Counted from the stretch's first letter, positions 1 to 9,146 are shown. The stretch is DNA of 64,000 nt from Pseudoclavibacter chungangensis (GCF_013410545.1 NZ_JACCFV010000001.1:1240001-1304000), one strand, 5' to 3'. Numbers and translations: made by a program. Notes: generated by a model from the letters alone, not told the origin.

Positions 1-5
1 CGCGG

Positions 6-1511
6 ATGCGTGACGCCGGACGGCTTCGCTCGATCGCGACGGTCGTGCGGCGGCGTGAGCGCGCTCGCGGGGGCAGCGACGTCGCCGTGACGGCCTACGG
101 CGCCGTGCTCGCCGCGCTCGTCGTCGGCGTTCCCGTCCTCCGAGCGGTCGTTCTCGCGCTCGCCGAGCAGCCCGTCGCGGCCTCGCTCGCGACGTCCGGC
201 GCGGCAGGTATCGTCGGCATCGTCACGATCGTGGTCCTCGCGGGCGCGGCCGCGCTCGGCCCCGTTCGCGGACCCGCCGTGACGACGCCCACGATCGCCT
301 GGATCGTCGCGAGCGGCCCGCTGCCGCGGCGGGCCGTCCTCGGACGCGCCGTCACGACCGCGGCCATCGCGCTCTCGGCTGCGCTCACCGTCGTCGTCGC
401 GCTCGTCGCCACGGCACTCGTGCTCGCCGGTGTCTGGACACCGAGCGGTGCGGCGACCGTGCTCGTCGGCACGCTCCTCGTCGGCGTCGTGGCCGCGGTC
501 ACGTGGCTCATCGGACAGCGACTTCCACCACGCGGCGCGCAACTCGCTCCGTGCGCGATCGCCGCGCTCGGACTGCTCGGCCTCGCGTTCGAGCCCGTCC
601 GGCGGCTCCTGCCGTGGGGAGCGCTGGAGACGCTGTGGCGCTCGGCCGGCGCGGCGGGTGAGCCCGCATGGCTCGACCCGACGATCGCGCTCGCCGTCGC
701 CGCCGTGATCGGTGCCGTCGCGATCCCGTGGCTGCTCGACGGCCTCGCCGGGCCGGAACTCGTTCGGCAGGCGGCGCGGTGGGAGCGGGTCGGTACGGCC
801 GTCGGCGCACTCGACGGAGCGGGCGCCGTCGGGGAACTCCGTGCGAGCCCGACCATCGGCCGCACCTGGCGGGCCGTTCTCCCGGTGCCGCGGCCGTTCG
901 TGATCCCGCTCGCGGATGCGATCGGGGCCGCGCGGCGGCCGGTCGTCGCGCTCACCGGTGTGCTCGTCCTCGTCGCGTCCGGGCTGCTGCTCGCGCTCGC
1001 ACCGGCCGGCCCGCCCGTCTGGATGCTCGTCGGGCTCGGCGCGCTGATCGGTCAGACGAGCCTCGCCACGGGCCTTCGGGATGCGGGCTCGACGCTGCTC
1101 GGGCCACCCGTGTTCGGCGGCCCACCGCTGCGGGCGCTCGCCGCACACGCCACCTGGCCGTTCGTCGCCGGCACGATCGTGATCGCGGCGACCGCCCTCG
1201 TCACGGGCGGCCCGTCGTGGCACCTCGTCGACGCGCTCGCCGTCGCCGCGTGCGCGACCGGTGCCATCGCGATGGAGAGCGTCAAGGGGCCGCTGCCGGT
1301 CGCGCTGCTCGCCCCCGTCCCGACCGCGTTCGGCGACGTGTCCGTGTTCGCGGTCGCCGCGTGGCAGCTCGACGGACCGATCCTCGTCCTCGCGAGCGGC
1401 GCGATCGGCGGCGCGCTCGCGACGTCCGACCCCCGGCTCGGGGCGTGCGCGATGCTCGCGGGCGCCCTCCTCACCGTCGCGGTCGTCGCCTGGCGGGTCC
1501 GTGTCCCGTGA
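6..1511 (+). CDS. Large multi-pass membrane protein, possibly an ABC-type export permease subunit
   Basis: The 501-residue product is a series of long hydrophobic segments rich in Ala, Val, Leu and Gly, separated by short Arg-rich loops, with roughly ten or more predicted membrane spans. The organisation resembles actinobacterial DUF6297-type membrane proteins, which are often encoded beside ABC transporter ATPases; that assignment is from memory and tentative. No ATP-binding motif is present, so a partner ATPase would have to lie upstream of the window. Only five bases precede the ATG, so the start cannot be judged and the reading frame might extend further upstream. The gene converges on the deformylase gene. 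Confidence 0.6.
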   Translation: MRDAGRLRSIATVVRRRERARGGSDVAVTAYGAVLAALVVGVPVLRAVVLALAEQPVAASLATSGAAGIVGIVTIVVLAGAAALGPVRGPAVTTPTIAWIVASGPLPRRAVLGRAVTTAAIALSAALTVVVALVATALVLAGVWTPSGAATVLVGTLLVGVVAAVTWLIGQRLPPRGAQLAPCAIAALGLLGLAFEPVRRLLPWGALETLWRSAGAAGEPAWLDPTIALAVAAVIGAVAIPWLLDGLAGPELVRQAARWERVGTAVGALDGAGAVGELRASPTIGRTWRAVLPVPRPFVIPLADAIGAARRPVVALTGVLVLVASGLLLALAPAGPPVWMLVGLGALIGQTSLATGLRDAGSTLLGPPVFGGPPLRALAAHATWPFVAGTIVIAATALVTGGPSWHLVDALAVAACATGAIAMESVKGPLPVALLAPVPTAFGDVSVFAVAAWQLDGPILVLASGAIGGALATSDPRLGACAMLAGALLTVAVVAWRVRVP

Positions 1512-1538
1512 GGACGCGGCGTCGTTCCGTGCTCGGGG

Positions 1539-2120
1539 TCACGCAACGCCGTCGAGCTCGTCCGCACCGGGCAGCCACGCCTTGCCGGGCCCGCCCCACG
1601 AGCGCTTGCGCATGATCTTGAACGCCTGCTTGTGATCGGGCCGGTCGAGCCGATCGACGTAGATGATGCCGTCGAGGTGGTCGTACTCGTGCTGCAGGAT
1701 GCGGGCGAACCAGCCCTCCGCGAGCAGCTCGTACGGTGCACCGTCGAGATCCCGCGCCCGAAGGAGAGCCCGGGGTGACCGACGCAGTGCGAAACGCTCG
1801 CCGGGGAACGACAGGCAGCCCTCCGCCTCCTCGTCCTCGTCGAGTTCCTCGAGTGACTCCGGCTCCGCGGGGGCGATCCAGAGCTCGGGATCGATCGCCA
1901 CACCACGACGCACCGTGCCGTCGTCCTCCGTGTAGCCGAACACGAACAGACGCTTCCCGACACCGACCTGGGGGCCCGCGAGTCCGACGCCCGGCGCGGC
2001 GTCCATCGTCTCGAACATGTCGGCCACGAGGGAGCGGATGTCGTCGGTCACCTCGCCGACCGGCGTCGCGACCTCGTGCAGAACGGGCTCACCGTAGATT
2101 CGGATGGGGAGTATCGACAT
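1539..2120 (-). CDS. def: Peptide deformylase
   Basis: This metalloenzyme removes the N-formyl group from the initiator methionine of nascent proteins. The 193-residue sequence shows all three family motifs: GVGLAGPQ at residues 44-51, EGCLS at 100-104 with metal ligand Cys102, and QHEYDH at 143-148 with ligands His144 and His148 and catalytic Glu145. An acidic insert (about residues 88-100) precedes motif II. The ATG at 2120 was chosen over an upstream in-frame start because the family begins at the SILPIRIYG strand and because the divergent transporter promoter lies just beyond. Only 33 bases separate it from the divergently transcribed DMT transporter. Confidence 0.95.
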   Translation of the reverse strand: MSILPIRIYGEPVLHEVATPVGEVTDDIRSLVADMFETMDAAPGVGLAGPQVGVGKRLFVFGYTEDDGTVRRGVAIDPELWIAPAEPESLEELDEDEEAEGCLSFPGERFALRRSPRALLRARDLDGAPYELLAEGWFARILQHEYDHLDGIIYVDRLDRPDHKQAFKIMRKRSWGGPGKAWLPGADELDGVA

Positions 2121-2140
2121 GTGCCAAGGGTATCCACGCG

Positions 2141-2146
2141 TAAAAT
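2141..2146 (+). promoter_or_regulatory. Candidate -10 hexamer TAAAAT for the DMT transporter
   Basis: TAAAAT stands seven bases before the GTG at 2154, a spacing that would place the transcript start on or next to the start codon. No convincing -35 box is visible. Confidence 0.45.
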
Positions 2147-2153
2147 CCCGAAC

Positions 2154-3125
2154 GTGCCCATCGACCTCCTGACCGCCGCCGACGCGGTATCCGGACTCAC
2201 GTCCCGACAGTGGATCGGAATTCCACTCGCGCTGTGCGGGGCGGTCATGATGTCGCTCGGTGCGCTCTATCAGCACCGCGGCGTCACGAAGGTCGAGGCC
2301 GCCACGAGCGACGCGGCCACGGGCCTCAGCATCCAGCAGATCGCCCGACTGTTCCGGCGGCCGTCGTGGGTCATCGGCACGCTCATGCTCGGTTGCGCCG
2401 TGGTCCTGCAGTTGGGCAGCCTTGCGTTCTCGCCGATCATCGTCGTGCAGCCGCTCGGCGTCGTCTCGCTCGTGCTCACGACCTTCCTCACGATGCGGGC
2501 GACCGGCATCCCGTTCAGTCGCGTGAAATGGCTCGGCCTCGCGATGTGCGTCGCGGGGGTCGGAAGCTTCGTGACGGTCGCGGCGTTCAATGCGCGCGAA
2601 CGGGTGATCACACAGGACGAGCTCCTGACCGTGTTCGGCGTCCTCGCCGTCATCGTGGTCGCGTACACGATCCTCTTCGCGATGCTCCGCCGGCGGTTCA
2701 AGGCGATCTTCTACATCGTCGGTGCGGGCGTCCTCTACGGCTTCGTGTCGACCCTCGCCAAGGTCACGATCAACCGTATCCAGAACGACAACTTCGAGTG
2801 GCTCACGCTCGTGTGCCTCGTCTCACTGCTCGCGGGGACCGTCGTGGGCGCGTACTTCGTGCAGACCGCATACGCGTCGGGGCCACCCGACATGGTCATC
2901 GCCGGGCTCACCGTCATCGACCCCATCGTCGCCGTCACGATCGGCGTCGTCGTGCTGCGCGAGGCCGACGGCGCCCCGTGGCCCGCCTTCGTCGCGTTCC
3001 TGCTGTGCGGCATCGTGGCGGTCATGGGCGTCTTCGTGCTCGAACGCGGGCAGACACCCGCCGAGATCGCCGCCTCGAAGCGAGCCGTGCTCGAGCCGGG
3101 CGACGCGTCGCCGCGGGGCCGCTAA
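2154..3125 (+). CDS. DMT-superfamily transporter (EamA/NIPA-like)
   Basis: The product is a hydrophobic protein of about 323 residues with nine to ten predicted membrane helices in the two-fold arrangement typical of drug/metabolite transporters; the substrate cannot be inferred. I prefer the GTG at 2154, because the in-frame ATG at 2076 would lie inside the divergent deformylase gene and because a TAAAAT hexamer sits seven bases before the GTG with no ribosome-binding site, as expected of a leaderless message. The C-terminal tail after the last helix is hydrophilic. A short GC-rich hairpin follows directly after the stop codon. Confidence 0.8.
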   Translation: MPIDLLTAADAVSGLTSRQWIGIPLALCGAVMMSLGALYQHRGVTKVEAATSDAATGLSIQQIARLFRRPSWVIGTLMLGCAVVLQLGSLAFSPIIVVQPLGVVSLVLTTFLTMRATGIPFSRVKWLGLAMCVAGVGSFVTVAAFNARERVITQDELLTVFGVLAVIVVAYTILFAMLRRRFKAIFYIVGAGVLYGFVSTLAKVTINRIQNDNFEWLTLVCLVSLLAGTVVGAYFVQTAYASGPPDMVIAGLTVIDPIVAVTIGVVVLREADGAPWPAFVAFLLCGIVAVMGVFVLERGQTPAEIAASKRAVLEPGDASPRGR

Positions 3126-3128
3126 ACT

Positions 3129-3153
3129 GTCGCGGGTGCATCGCGCCCGCGAC
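3129..3153 (+). terminator. Hairpin after the DMT transporter gene
   Basis: GTCGCGGG at 3129-3136 pairs perfectly with CCCGCGAC at 3146-3153 around a nine-base loop, starting four bases past the TAA stop. There is no T-tract, which is common for terminators in GC-rich actinobacteria. Confidence 0.45.
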
Positions 3154-3179
3154 CCGGGCGCCCGAGGCTGGAGACCACA

Positions 3180-4535
3180 CTGACTCACGAGGGCAACACC
3201 GACCCGGACCACAGAACCCCGTCCGACGACGACCCGACGCTCGAATCGTCGTCGCCGCTCCGGGTGCTCATCGCGGGTGACACGTTCCCGCCGGACGTGA
3301 ACGGCGCGGCGAAGTTCACCGAGAACCTCGCGTCCGGCATGGCCGGTCGCGGGCACGACGTGCACGTCGTCGTCCCGGCATCGAGCCGCCGCCACGGCAC
3401 GGGTTTCGAGGACTACGGCGGCCAACGCGTCACCGTCCATCGGCTCCCGTCGTACCGCTGGCCGCCGCACGACTGGCTGCGCTTCGTGCTGCCGTGGCGC
3501 GCACGCACGCACTGCACCCGCATCCTCGACCTCGTGAAGCCCGACGTCGTGCACTTCCAGTCGGCCGTCGTCATCGGGCGCGCCGTGGCCATCGAGGCGG
3601 AACGCCGCGGCATCCGCCTCATCGGCACGAATCACCTGATGATCGAGAACGTCATCGAGCACACGCTCCTCCCGAACGCGCTGCGGCCGCTGCTCGCGCG
3701 ACTCTGGTGGGCGGACGCGCGCAAGACCCTGCTCCGCGCATCGGCGGTCACGACGCCGACGCGACGGGCCGCCGAGTTCCTCATGGAGGTCGGTGGCCTC
3801 GAGAACGTCCTCGCCATCTCGTGCGGGATCCGCGTCGGTGACTACACGGCCGGCTTCGGCGAGAAGCCAGAGCGTCGGGTGCTGTTCGTCGGTCGCGTGA
3901 CCGGCGAGAAGCACATCGACGTGCTGCTGCAGGCGATGACGCGGCTCGGTGACATCGGCGCGCGTCTCGACGTCGCCGGCGGCGGCGATCTGCTCAAGCA
4001 CCTCGAGCACCAGGCCCGCTCGCTCGGACTCGCCAATCGCGCCACGTTCCACGGCTACGTGAGCGACGAGGAGCTGCGCCGCCTCTACACCGAGTCGTCG
4101 GTGTTCGCGATGCCCTCCATCGCCGAACTGCAGTCGATCGCGACGATGGAGGCCATGGCGTCGGGGCTCCCCGTCGTCGCGGCCAACGCGATGGCCCTGC
4201 CGCACCTCGTGCACAACGGCGAGAACGGCTACCTGTTCGAGCCCGGCGACGCCGACGACCTCGCGAACCGTTTGCGCCAGGTGCTGACGATGCCGCTCTC
4301 CGAGCGGAACGAGCTCGGGCGAGAGAGCCTCCGGCTGGTGCAGATGCACGACATCGATCGCACACTCGAGCTCTTCGAGCGGCTCTATCGCGGTGAGCCC
4401 GCGAGCGCGGTCGCGCGGGACTCCGTGAACGAGCAGGACCGATCGCTCGACGGGGCACCGCGGACCGGCACGATCCAGTTGCCGCGCCGAGACGACGAAT
4501 CCGGAACGGGAGCGCAGCGTGACCCCCATTCGTGA
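3180..4535 (+). CDS. GT-B glycosyltransferase, family 4
   Basis: The N-terminal half has the acceptor-domain opening RVLIAGDTFPPDVNGAA and the C-terminal half has the sugar-nucleotide domain (VLFVGRVTGEKHIDVLL) with the retaining E-x7-E motif in AELQSIATMEAMASGLPVV. Relatives include actinobacterial mannosyl- and glucosyl-transferases that act on diacylglycerol or phosphoinositol acceptors; the substrate is not determinable here. The start is problematic. The GTG at 3264 would cut the first beta-strand and has no ribosome-binding site, whereas a CTG at 3180 has GGAG six bases upstream and adds an acidic N-terminal extension. The 3' end overlaps proB by 17 bases, implying translational coupling. 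Confidence 0.8.
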   Translation: MTHEGNTDPDHRTPSDDDPTLESSSPLRVLIAGDTFPPDVNGAAKFTENLASGMAGRGHDVHVVVPASSRRHGTGFEDYGGQRVTVHRLPSYRWPPHDWLRFVLPWRARTHCTRILDLVKPDVVHFQSAVVIGRAVAIEAERRGIRLIGTNHLMIENVIEHTLLPNALRPLLARLWWADARKTLLRASAVTTPTRRAAEFLMEVGGLENVLAISCGIRVGDYTAGFGEKPERRVLFVGRVTGEKHIDVLLQAMTRLGDIGARLDVAGGGDLLKHLEHQARSLGLANRATFHGYVSDEELRRLYTESSVFAMPSIAELQSIATMEAMASGLPVVAANAMALPHLVHNGENGYLFEPGDADDLANRLRQVLTMPLSERNELGRESLRLVQMHDIDRTLELFERLYRGEPASAVARDSVNEQDRSLDGAPRTGTIQLPRRDDESGTGAQRDPHS

Positions 4536-5667
4536 ACGGCTCGAGCTCGTCGACGCCGCCAGACTCGTCGTCAAGGTCGGGTCGTCGTCGCTCACGGCAT
4601 CCGACGGCACCCTCGACGAGGAGGCGCTCGATGCACTCGTCGACGCGCTCGCGGAGAAGCGCAGGACGGGGACCGAGATCGTCCTCGTCACGTCGGGCGC
4701 GGTCGCGGCCGGGCTCGGCCCCCTCAGGCTCGTCGGGCGGTCCCGCATCGTCGCCGACTCGCAGGCGGCCGCCTCGGTCGGTATGGGTCTCCTCATCGCC
4801 CGGTACACGGCCGCGTTCGGTCGTCACGAGCTCCCGGTGGGGCAGATCCTCCTCACCTCGGAGGACACCGTCCGCCGGGGGCGCTATCGCAACGCGGCTC
4901 GCACGTTCGAGCGACTCCTCGCGCACGGCGCCGTCCCGATCGTGAACGAGAACGACGCACTCGTGACCGCCGAGCTCCGATTCGGTGACAACGACCGGCT
5001 CGCGGCGCTCGTCGCGCAACTCGTGCGCGCGGATGCGCTGCTGCTGTTCACCGACGTCGACGCCCTCTACGACGGACCGCCGTCAAGACCGGGGACGAAG
5101 CCCATCAGCGTCGTCGACTCGATCGACGAACTGGAGGGGGTCGAGGTCTCCGGGCGCGGCAGCGCGTTCGGGACGGGCGGCATGGTCACGAAGCTGCAGT
5201 CGGCGGACATGGCGACCTCGTCGGGGATCCCGGTCGTGCTCACCTCGACCTCGAACGTGCGCGCCGCGCTCGCCGGCGAGGACGTCGGAACCTGGTTCCG
5301 ACCGACGAGGAAGCGCGCGTCGAGACTGCAGGTGTGGCTCGAACACGCGGCCCAGGGACGCGGGCGCCTCGTGCTCGACGCGGGAGCGGTGCGAGCGATC
5401 GTCCGCGGGACGGCGTCCCTGCTGCCCGCGGGCATCGTGGGCGTCGAGGGTGACTTCGGCCCCGGCGAGCCGGTCGAACTCGTCGACGAGGAGGGGACGG
5501 TCGTGGCACGCGGCATCGTCGCGTTCGACTCGTCGGAGCTGCCCGACATGCTCGGTCGTTCGACCCGGGAACTCCGTGAGCGGCTCGGGGACCGGTTCGA
5601 GCGGGAGGTCGTGCACCGCGACGACCTGGCGCTCGTCGCGCCCGTCGGGCGGGAACAGGGATCCTGA
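4519..5667 (+). CDS. proB: Glutamate 5-kinase
   Basis: This enzyme catalyses the first step of proline synthesis, ATP-dependent phosphorylation of glutamate. The amino-acid-kinase domain shows VVKVGSSSLT near residues 17-26, VTSGAVAAG near 58-66 and the NENDAL substrate loop, followed by GRGSAFGTGGMVTKL. From about residue 275 a PUA domain follows, as in the long form of the family. The GTG start lies inside the end of the glycosyltransferase gene. proA follows after 23 bases, so the two consecutive steps of proline synthesis are adjacent. Confidence 0.96.
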   Translation: MTPIRERLELVDAARLVVKVGSSSLTASDGTLDEEALDALVDALAEKRRTGTEIVLVTSGAVAAGLGPLRLVGRSRIVADSQAAASVGMGLLIARYTAAFGRHELPVGQILLTSEDTVRRGRYRNAARTFERLLAHGAVPIVNENDALVTAELRFGDNDRLAALVAQLVRADALLLFTDVDALYDGPPSRPGTKPISVVDSIDELEGVEVSGRGSAFGTGGMVTKLQSADMATSSGIPVVLTSTSNVRAALAGEDVGTWFRPTRKRASRLQVWLEHAAQGRGRLVLDAGAVRAIVRGTASLLPAGIVGVEGDFGPGEPVELVDEEGTVVARGIVAFDSSELPDMLGRSTRELRERLGDRFEREVVHRDDLALVAPVGREQGS

Positions 5668-5678
5668 CGCGCCATCGA

Positions 5679-5684
5679 TAGACT
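5679..5684 (+). promoter_or_regulatory. Candidate -10 hexamer TAGACT before proA
   Basis: TAGACT lies six bases before the proA ATG at 5691, suggesting that besides read-through from proB there is a leaderless proA transcript. No good -35 element was found. Confidence 0.4.
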
Positions 5685-5690
5685 GCGCGC

Positions 5691-7025
5691 ATGACGTTGA
5701 GCTGTGACGCGGTGACCCAGGGGCAGACCGATCTCGATCGCGAGGCGATCGTTCCGGAGCCGCCCGTGGGTGATGTGACGCAGGCCGTGCTCGAGGTCGC
5801 GCGGCGAGCGAAACTCGCCGCCCGCTCCCTCGCGAACGCGACGCGTGCCACGAAGGACGCGGCCCTCGTCGCGATGGCCGACGCGCTCGTCGCGTCGGCC
5901 GACGAGATCGTCGCGGCCAACGCGCTCGACCTCGAACGGGGTCGCGACGGGGGCATGGCCGCGGGACTCCTCGACCGGCTCGCGCTCGACCCGGCCCGCA
6001 TCGCCTCCATTGCCGACGCGCTCCGCACGGTCGCCGGTCTCCCGGACCCCGTCGGTGAGGTCGTCCGCGGCTCGACGCTTCCCAACGGACTGCGACTGCG
6101 ACAGATCCGGGTGCCGATGGGGGTCGTCGGCATGATCTACGAGGCGCGCCCGAACGTGACGGTCGACGCGACGGGGCTCGCCATCAAGAGCGGCAACGCC
6201 GTCGTGCTCCGCGGCGGCTCGGCCGCCCAGTCGGGCAACGAGGTCATTGTCCGCGTGCTCGGGCGGGCACTCGAATCCCTCGATCTGCCCGCCGATCTCG
6301 TGCAGTCGATCGACGCGTACGGTCGTCCCGGCGCCGTGGCGCTCATGCACGCGCGCGGACTCGTCGACGTGCTCGTGCCTCGCGGCGGTGCCGACCTCAT
6401 CCGCACCGTGGTGCGTGAATCGACGGTTCCCGTCATCGAGACCGGGGTCGGCAACTGCCACGTCTACGTCGATGCGACGGCAGATCTCGAGGCGGCATTG
6501 CCGATCGTGCTCAATGCCAAGACGCAGCGCGTGGGGGTCTGCAATGCGGCCGAGACGCTGCTCGTGCACGAGGCCGTCGCCGACGCGTTCCTTCCGACGG
6601 CGCTCGCGGCGCTCGCGGCCGCCGAGGTGACCGTCCACGGGGACGAGCGCACGGTGGCGGCGGGCGACGGCGTGCTCGTCGCGACCGAGACCGACTGGGA
6701 GACGGAGTACCTCGCGCCCGAGATCGCCGTGCGCGTCGTCGCCGACCTCGACGAGGCGATCGACCACATCCGGACGTACTCGTCGGGGCACACGGAGGCG
6801 ATCCTCACGCGCGATCTCCCGTCGTCCGAGCGCTTCGCGGCGGAGATCGATTCCGCGGCCATCATGATCAATGCCTCGACGCGTTTCACCGACGGTGGCG
6901 AGTTCGGACTCGGCGCCGAGCTCGGCATCTCGACGCAGAAGCTTCACGCCCGCGGCCCGATGGGACTCGGCGAACTCACGACGACGAAGTGGATCGTGAA
7001 CGGCGACAATCACATTCGCCCCTGA
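5691..7025 (+). CDS. proA: Glutamate-5-semialdehyde dehydrogenase (gamma-glutamyl phosphate reductase)
   Basis: The 444-residue NADPH-dependent enzyme reduces glutamyl-5-phosphate made by ProB to the semialdehyde, which cyclises to pyrroline-5-carboxylate. Recognisable blocks are [18 protein letters not shown], the PRGGADLI segment, the active-site loop [14 protein letters not shown] with catalytic Cys284, and the C-terminal [18 protein letters not shown]. The first 30 residues are longer than in many homologues and a later start is possible, but the ATG is directly preceded by a -10-like TAGACT. The third pathway enzyme is represented by the ProC-like gene at 19.9 kb. Confidence 0.96.
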   Translation: MTLSCDAVTQGQTDLDREAIVPEPPVGDVTQAVLEVARRAKLAARSLANATRATKDAALVAMADALVASADEIVAANALDLERGRDGGMAAGLLDRLALDPARIASIADALRTVAGLPDPVGEVVRGSTLPNGLRLRQIRVPMGVVGMIYEARPNVTVDATGLAIKSGNAVVLRGGSAAQSGNEVIVRVLGRALESLDLPADLVQSIDAYGRPGAVALMHARGLVDVLVPRGGADLIRTVVRESTVPVIETGVGNCHVYVDATADLEAALPIVLNAKTQRVGVCNAAETLLVHEAVADAFLPTALAALAAAEVTVHGDERTVAAGDGVLVATETDWETEYLAPEIAVRVVADLDEAIDHIRTYSSGHTEAILTRDLPSSERFAAEIDSAAIMINASTRFTDGGEFGLGAELGISTQKLHARGPMGLGELTTTKWIVNGDNHIRP

Positions 7026-7039
7026 CCGTCGGAGCGCCC

Positions 7040-7894
7040 ATGCACCTTCCACCGAGATTCTGGAGTTCGACCGAGACGGACGTGGCCGACGCGTCCGGTC
7101 GGCATCTGACCCTGCGGATCTGGGGCTGGTCCGACGAGTCGGAGACGGAGGCGCGTTCGGTCGCCGCCGACCGGCTCCGCCGCTTGATCGACCGTGGGGG
7201 ACCGTCCCTCGGCCGGTCGAAGCGTGCGGAGTACTATCCGTTTTCGCCACTGCGGGAGGAACTGCTCGAGGTCCTGGGCGATCGCACCGATCCCGATGGA
7301 TTCGTGACCCGCAACGCGTACGGCGCGACCGTGCTCACGACCGAAGTCGTGCTCATCGCCGACGTCGACGCGACCGAGGAGCCCGTGGACGGTGGTGGGT
7401 TCTTCCGCGCGCTCTTCGGTCGTCCGAAGCCCGCTACGGAGGTGTCGCCCGACGAACGTCGGATCCGCGCCTTCGCCGACACGCACTCGTCGCTCGGGGT
7501 GCACGCGTACCGCACGGCGGGCGGCTTCCGAGTGTTCGTGACGGGCACGGGATTCGTCGCGACGGACGACGGCTCGAGGCAGCTGCTCGAGGAACTCGGG
7601 TCCGACCCGCTCTATATGCGGCTGTGCGATGTCCAGGGCACGTTCCGCGCGCGCCTCTCACCCAAGCCGTGGCGGGTCGGGGCCGGGCGGGCCCAGGAGC
7701 GGTGGCCGCGCGAATCGCCCGATGCCGCGGCACGGCACGAGCGGTGGCTCGGTGACTACGAACGGCGATCGAAGGGCGCGAAGGTCTGTGCCCCGCTGTT
7801 CCGATCGGGGCCACCGCCGAGTCCGGTAGAGCAGCGCGTACTCGATTTTCACGAACAGCGAACCGTCGGCGCGGCGAACGCACGTCTCGCGTGA
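7040..7894 (+). CDS. Conserved protein of unknown function with primase-like motif order
   Basis: The product is 284 residues. The ATG at 7040 was chosen because GGAG sits five bases upstream and the frame before it overlaps proA. The N-terminal part begins with an LRIWGWSDESE segment followed by a helix. The central part contains the hydrophobic strand VVLIADVDA, then a glycine-rich TAGGFRVFVTG strand, then RLCDVQGTFRARLSPKPWR and a basic, Cys-containing region. A hydrophobic strand ending in D-x-D followed by a glycine-rich strand and a basic segment recalls archaeo-eukaryotic primase folds, but this is pattern resemblance only. I recall similar uncharacterised bacterial proteins but know no function. 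Confidence 0.7.
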   Translation: MHLPPRFWSSTETDVADASGRHLTLRIWGWSDESETEARSVAADRLRRLIDRGGPSLGRSKRAEYYPFSPLREELLEVLGDRTDPDGFVTRNAYGATVLTTEVVLIADVDATEEPVDGGGFFRALFGRPKPATEVSPDERRIRAFADTHSSLGVHAYRTAGGFRVFVTGTGFVATDDGSRQLLEELGSDPLYMRLCDVQGTFRARLSPKPWRVGAGRAQERWPRESPDAAARHERWLGDYERRSKGAKVCAPLFRSGPPPSPVEQRVLDFHEQRTVGAANARLA

Positions 7895-7906
7895 CACCAA
7901 TTGGCG

Positions 7907-7950
7907 CCGGGCGGGCCCGTCCGCTGACCGCAGCGGACGGGCCCGCCCGG
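7907..7950. terminator. Strong bidirectional terminator hairpin
   Basis: Positions 7907-7926 pair with 7931-7950 without a mismatch, giving a 20-base-pair GC-rich stem with an ACCG loop. It lies between the converging ends of the unknown gene at 7894 and the VOC gene at 7965, so it can serve both directions. Confidence 0.8.
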
Positions 7951-7964
7951 GGCGCGGCGAAACG

Positions 7965-8393
7965 TCAGGCGCTCTCGGCCGAGGCGACCTCGATGTTGAA
8001 CATCCAGTTGATGCCGAAGCGGTCGACGACCGCACCGTAGATGTCGCCCCAGACCTGCTTGTCGAGCGGCATGATGACCGTGCCGCCATCGGCGAGCGCG
8101 TCGAAGTAGCCGCGGAACAGCTCTTCCTCCGGTCCGACGAACGACAGCGAGATGTTGTTGCCGTAGACGACCGGGGGGCCGAAGTTCTCGACGGCGTCGG
8201 CGGCCATGAGGGTCGCGCCACCACCGGTCAGTTGCGAGTGCATGATTGCGTCGTATGCGGGGTGCCCCTCCGGGGCCGCGTTGAACTCACCGTAGGTCGA
8301 GAAGCCGACCTCGCCACCGAAGACCGATGCGTAGAAGGTCATCGCCTCGCGGGTGGTGCCGGGGAAGTTGAGATAGGGGAGCAGCTGGGCCAT
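7965..8393 (-). CDS. VOC-family protein (PhnB / 3-demethylubiquinone methyltransferase-like fold)
   Basis: The 142-residue product has the glyoxalase/bleomycin-resistance repeat arrangement: MAQLLPYLNFPGTTREAM at the start, an FYASVFGGEV helix, and the C-terminal QVWGDIYGAVVDRFGINWMF that is characteristic of the PhnB subgroup. Despite frequent database names, members of this subgroup usually have no demonstrated methyltransferase or resistance activity. The ATG at 8393 matches the family length, and GAGGACC lies five bases upstream on this strand. It converges on the strong terminator at 7907-7950. Confidence 0.85.
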   Translation of the reverse strand: MAQLLPYLNFPGTTREAMTFYASVFGGEVGFSTYGEFNAAPEGHPAYDAIMHSQLTGGGATLMAADAVENFGPPVVYGNNISLSFVGPEEELFRGYFDALADGGTVIMPLDKQVWGDIYGAVVDRFGINWMFNIEVASAESA

Positions 8394-8603
8394 TGTGGTC
8401 CTCACGTTGGAGCGGAATGCGTCCGGACGTCCGTGCGGTCGCACGGACGGTGGCGCCGGGCGAAGCTGGTGCCTCGACCTCGGCGTCGCACCCAACGCTA
8501 GGGCGAGGGCCGGACACGGGCCAGCTCCGAGGGCCGACGTGCAGTGATCGTGGAGGAGCGCCGTGCGCCGGCAGGTCGCTCGCGCCTCTGCTTCGATGGG
8601 ACG

Positions 8604-9146
8604 ATGCTGGCCGAGGTGAACGTGGTCGACACGATGTCCGGCGCGGCCTGGTGGGGCCACGCACTCGGGTTCGGCACGCTCGCGGCGCTCGTGTGCGGAG
8701 CGTTTCTCCTCGCGATCGAGTTCCTCGCACCGTACGCGTTCATCGACGACTATCCCGACGACGTCAGGGAGGAGGCCCCGCAACCGACCCGGGCCGAGAA
8801 AGGGTCGGGGCTGATCGGGGGCATCGTGTTCGTGGTCGTCCTCTTCACGTGCGTCGCTGCGGTCGTCGTGGGCTGGGCCGCGCGCACCGACACGGCCGGG
8901 ATTCTGGAGCTCTCGCTCATGGCGCTCGTCGTGAGCACCCTGTTCGCGATCTTCGACATCGTCGTGATCGACTGGCTCGTCATCTGCACCTGGCGGCCAC
9001 GTCGGCTCGTCTATCCCGGCACGGAGGAGTGCGCCGGGTGGGGCGATTACCTGTTCCACGTCAGGGAACAGCTCCGACCGCGTGCGCTCGCCGTGCTCGT
9101 GCTCTCGAGCGCGGCCATCGGCGCGCTCGCATTGTGGCTCGTGTGA
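8604..9146 (+). CDS. Small membrane protein of unknown function, four predicted helices
   Basis: About 180 residues. Four hydrophobic stretches are clear, around GHALGFGTLAALVCGAFLL, GGIVFVVVLFTCVAAVVV, LSLMALVVSTLFAIFDIVV and LAVLVLSSAAIGALALWLV, with an acidic loop (DDYPDDVREE) between helices 1 and 2. No catalytic motif is visible. Start choice is uncertain: ATG 8604, GTG 8616 (preceded by GAGG) and ATG 8634 are all possible. It is transcribed divergently from the VOC gene and is followed by the paired proline-rich membrane proteins. Confidence 0.6.
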   Translation: MLAEVNVVDTMSGAAWWGHALGFGTLAALVCGAFLLAIEFLAPYAFIDDYPDDVREEAPQPTRAEKGSGLIGGIVFVVVLFTCVAAVVVGWAARTDTAGILELSLMALVVSTLFAIFDIVVIDWLVICTWRPRRLVYPGTEECAGWGDYLFHVREQLRPRALAVLVLSSAAIGALALWLV

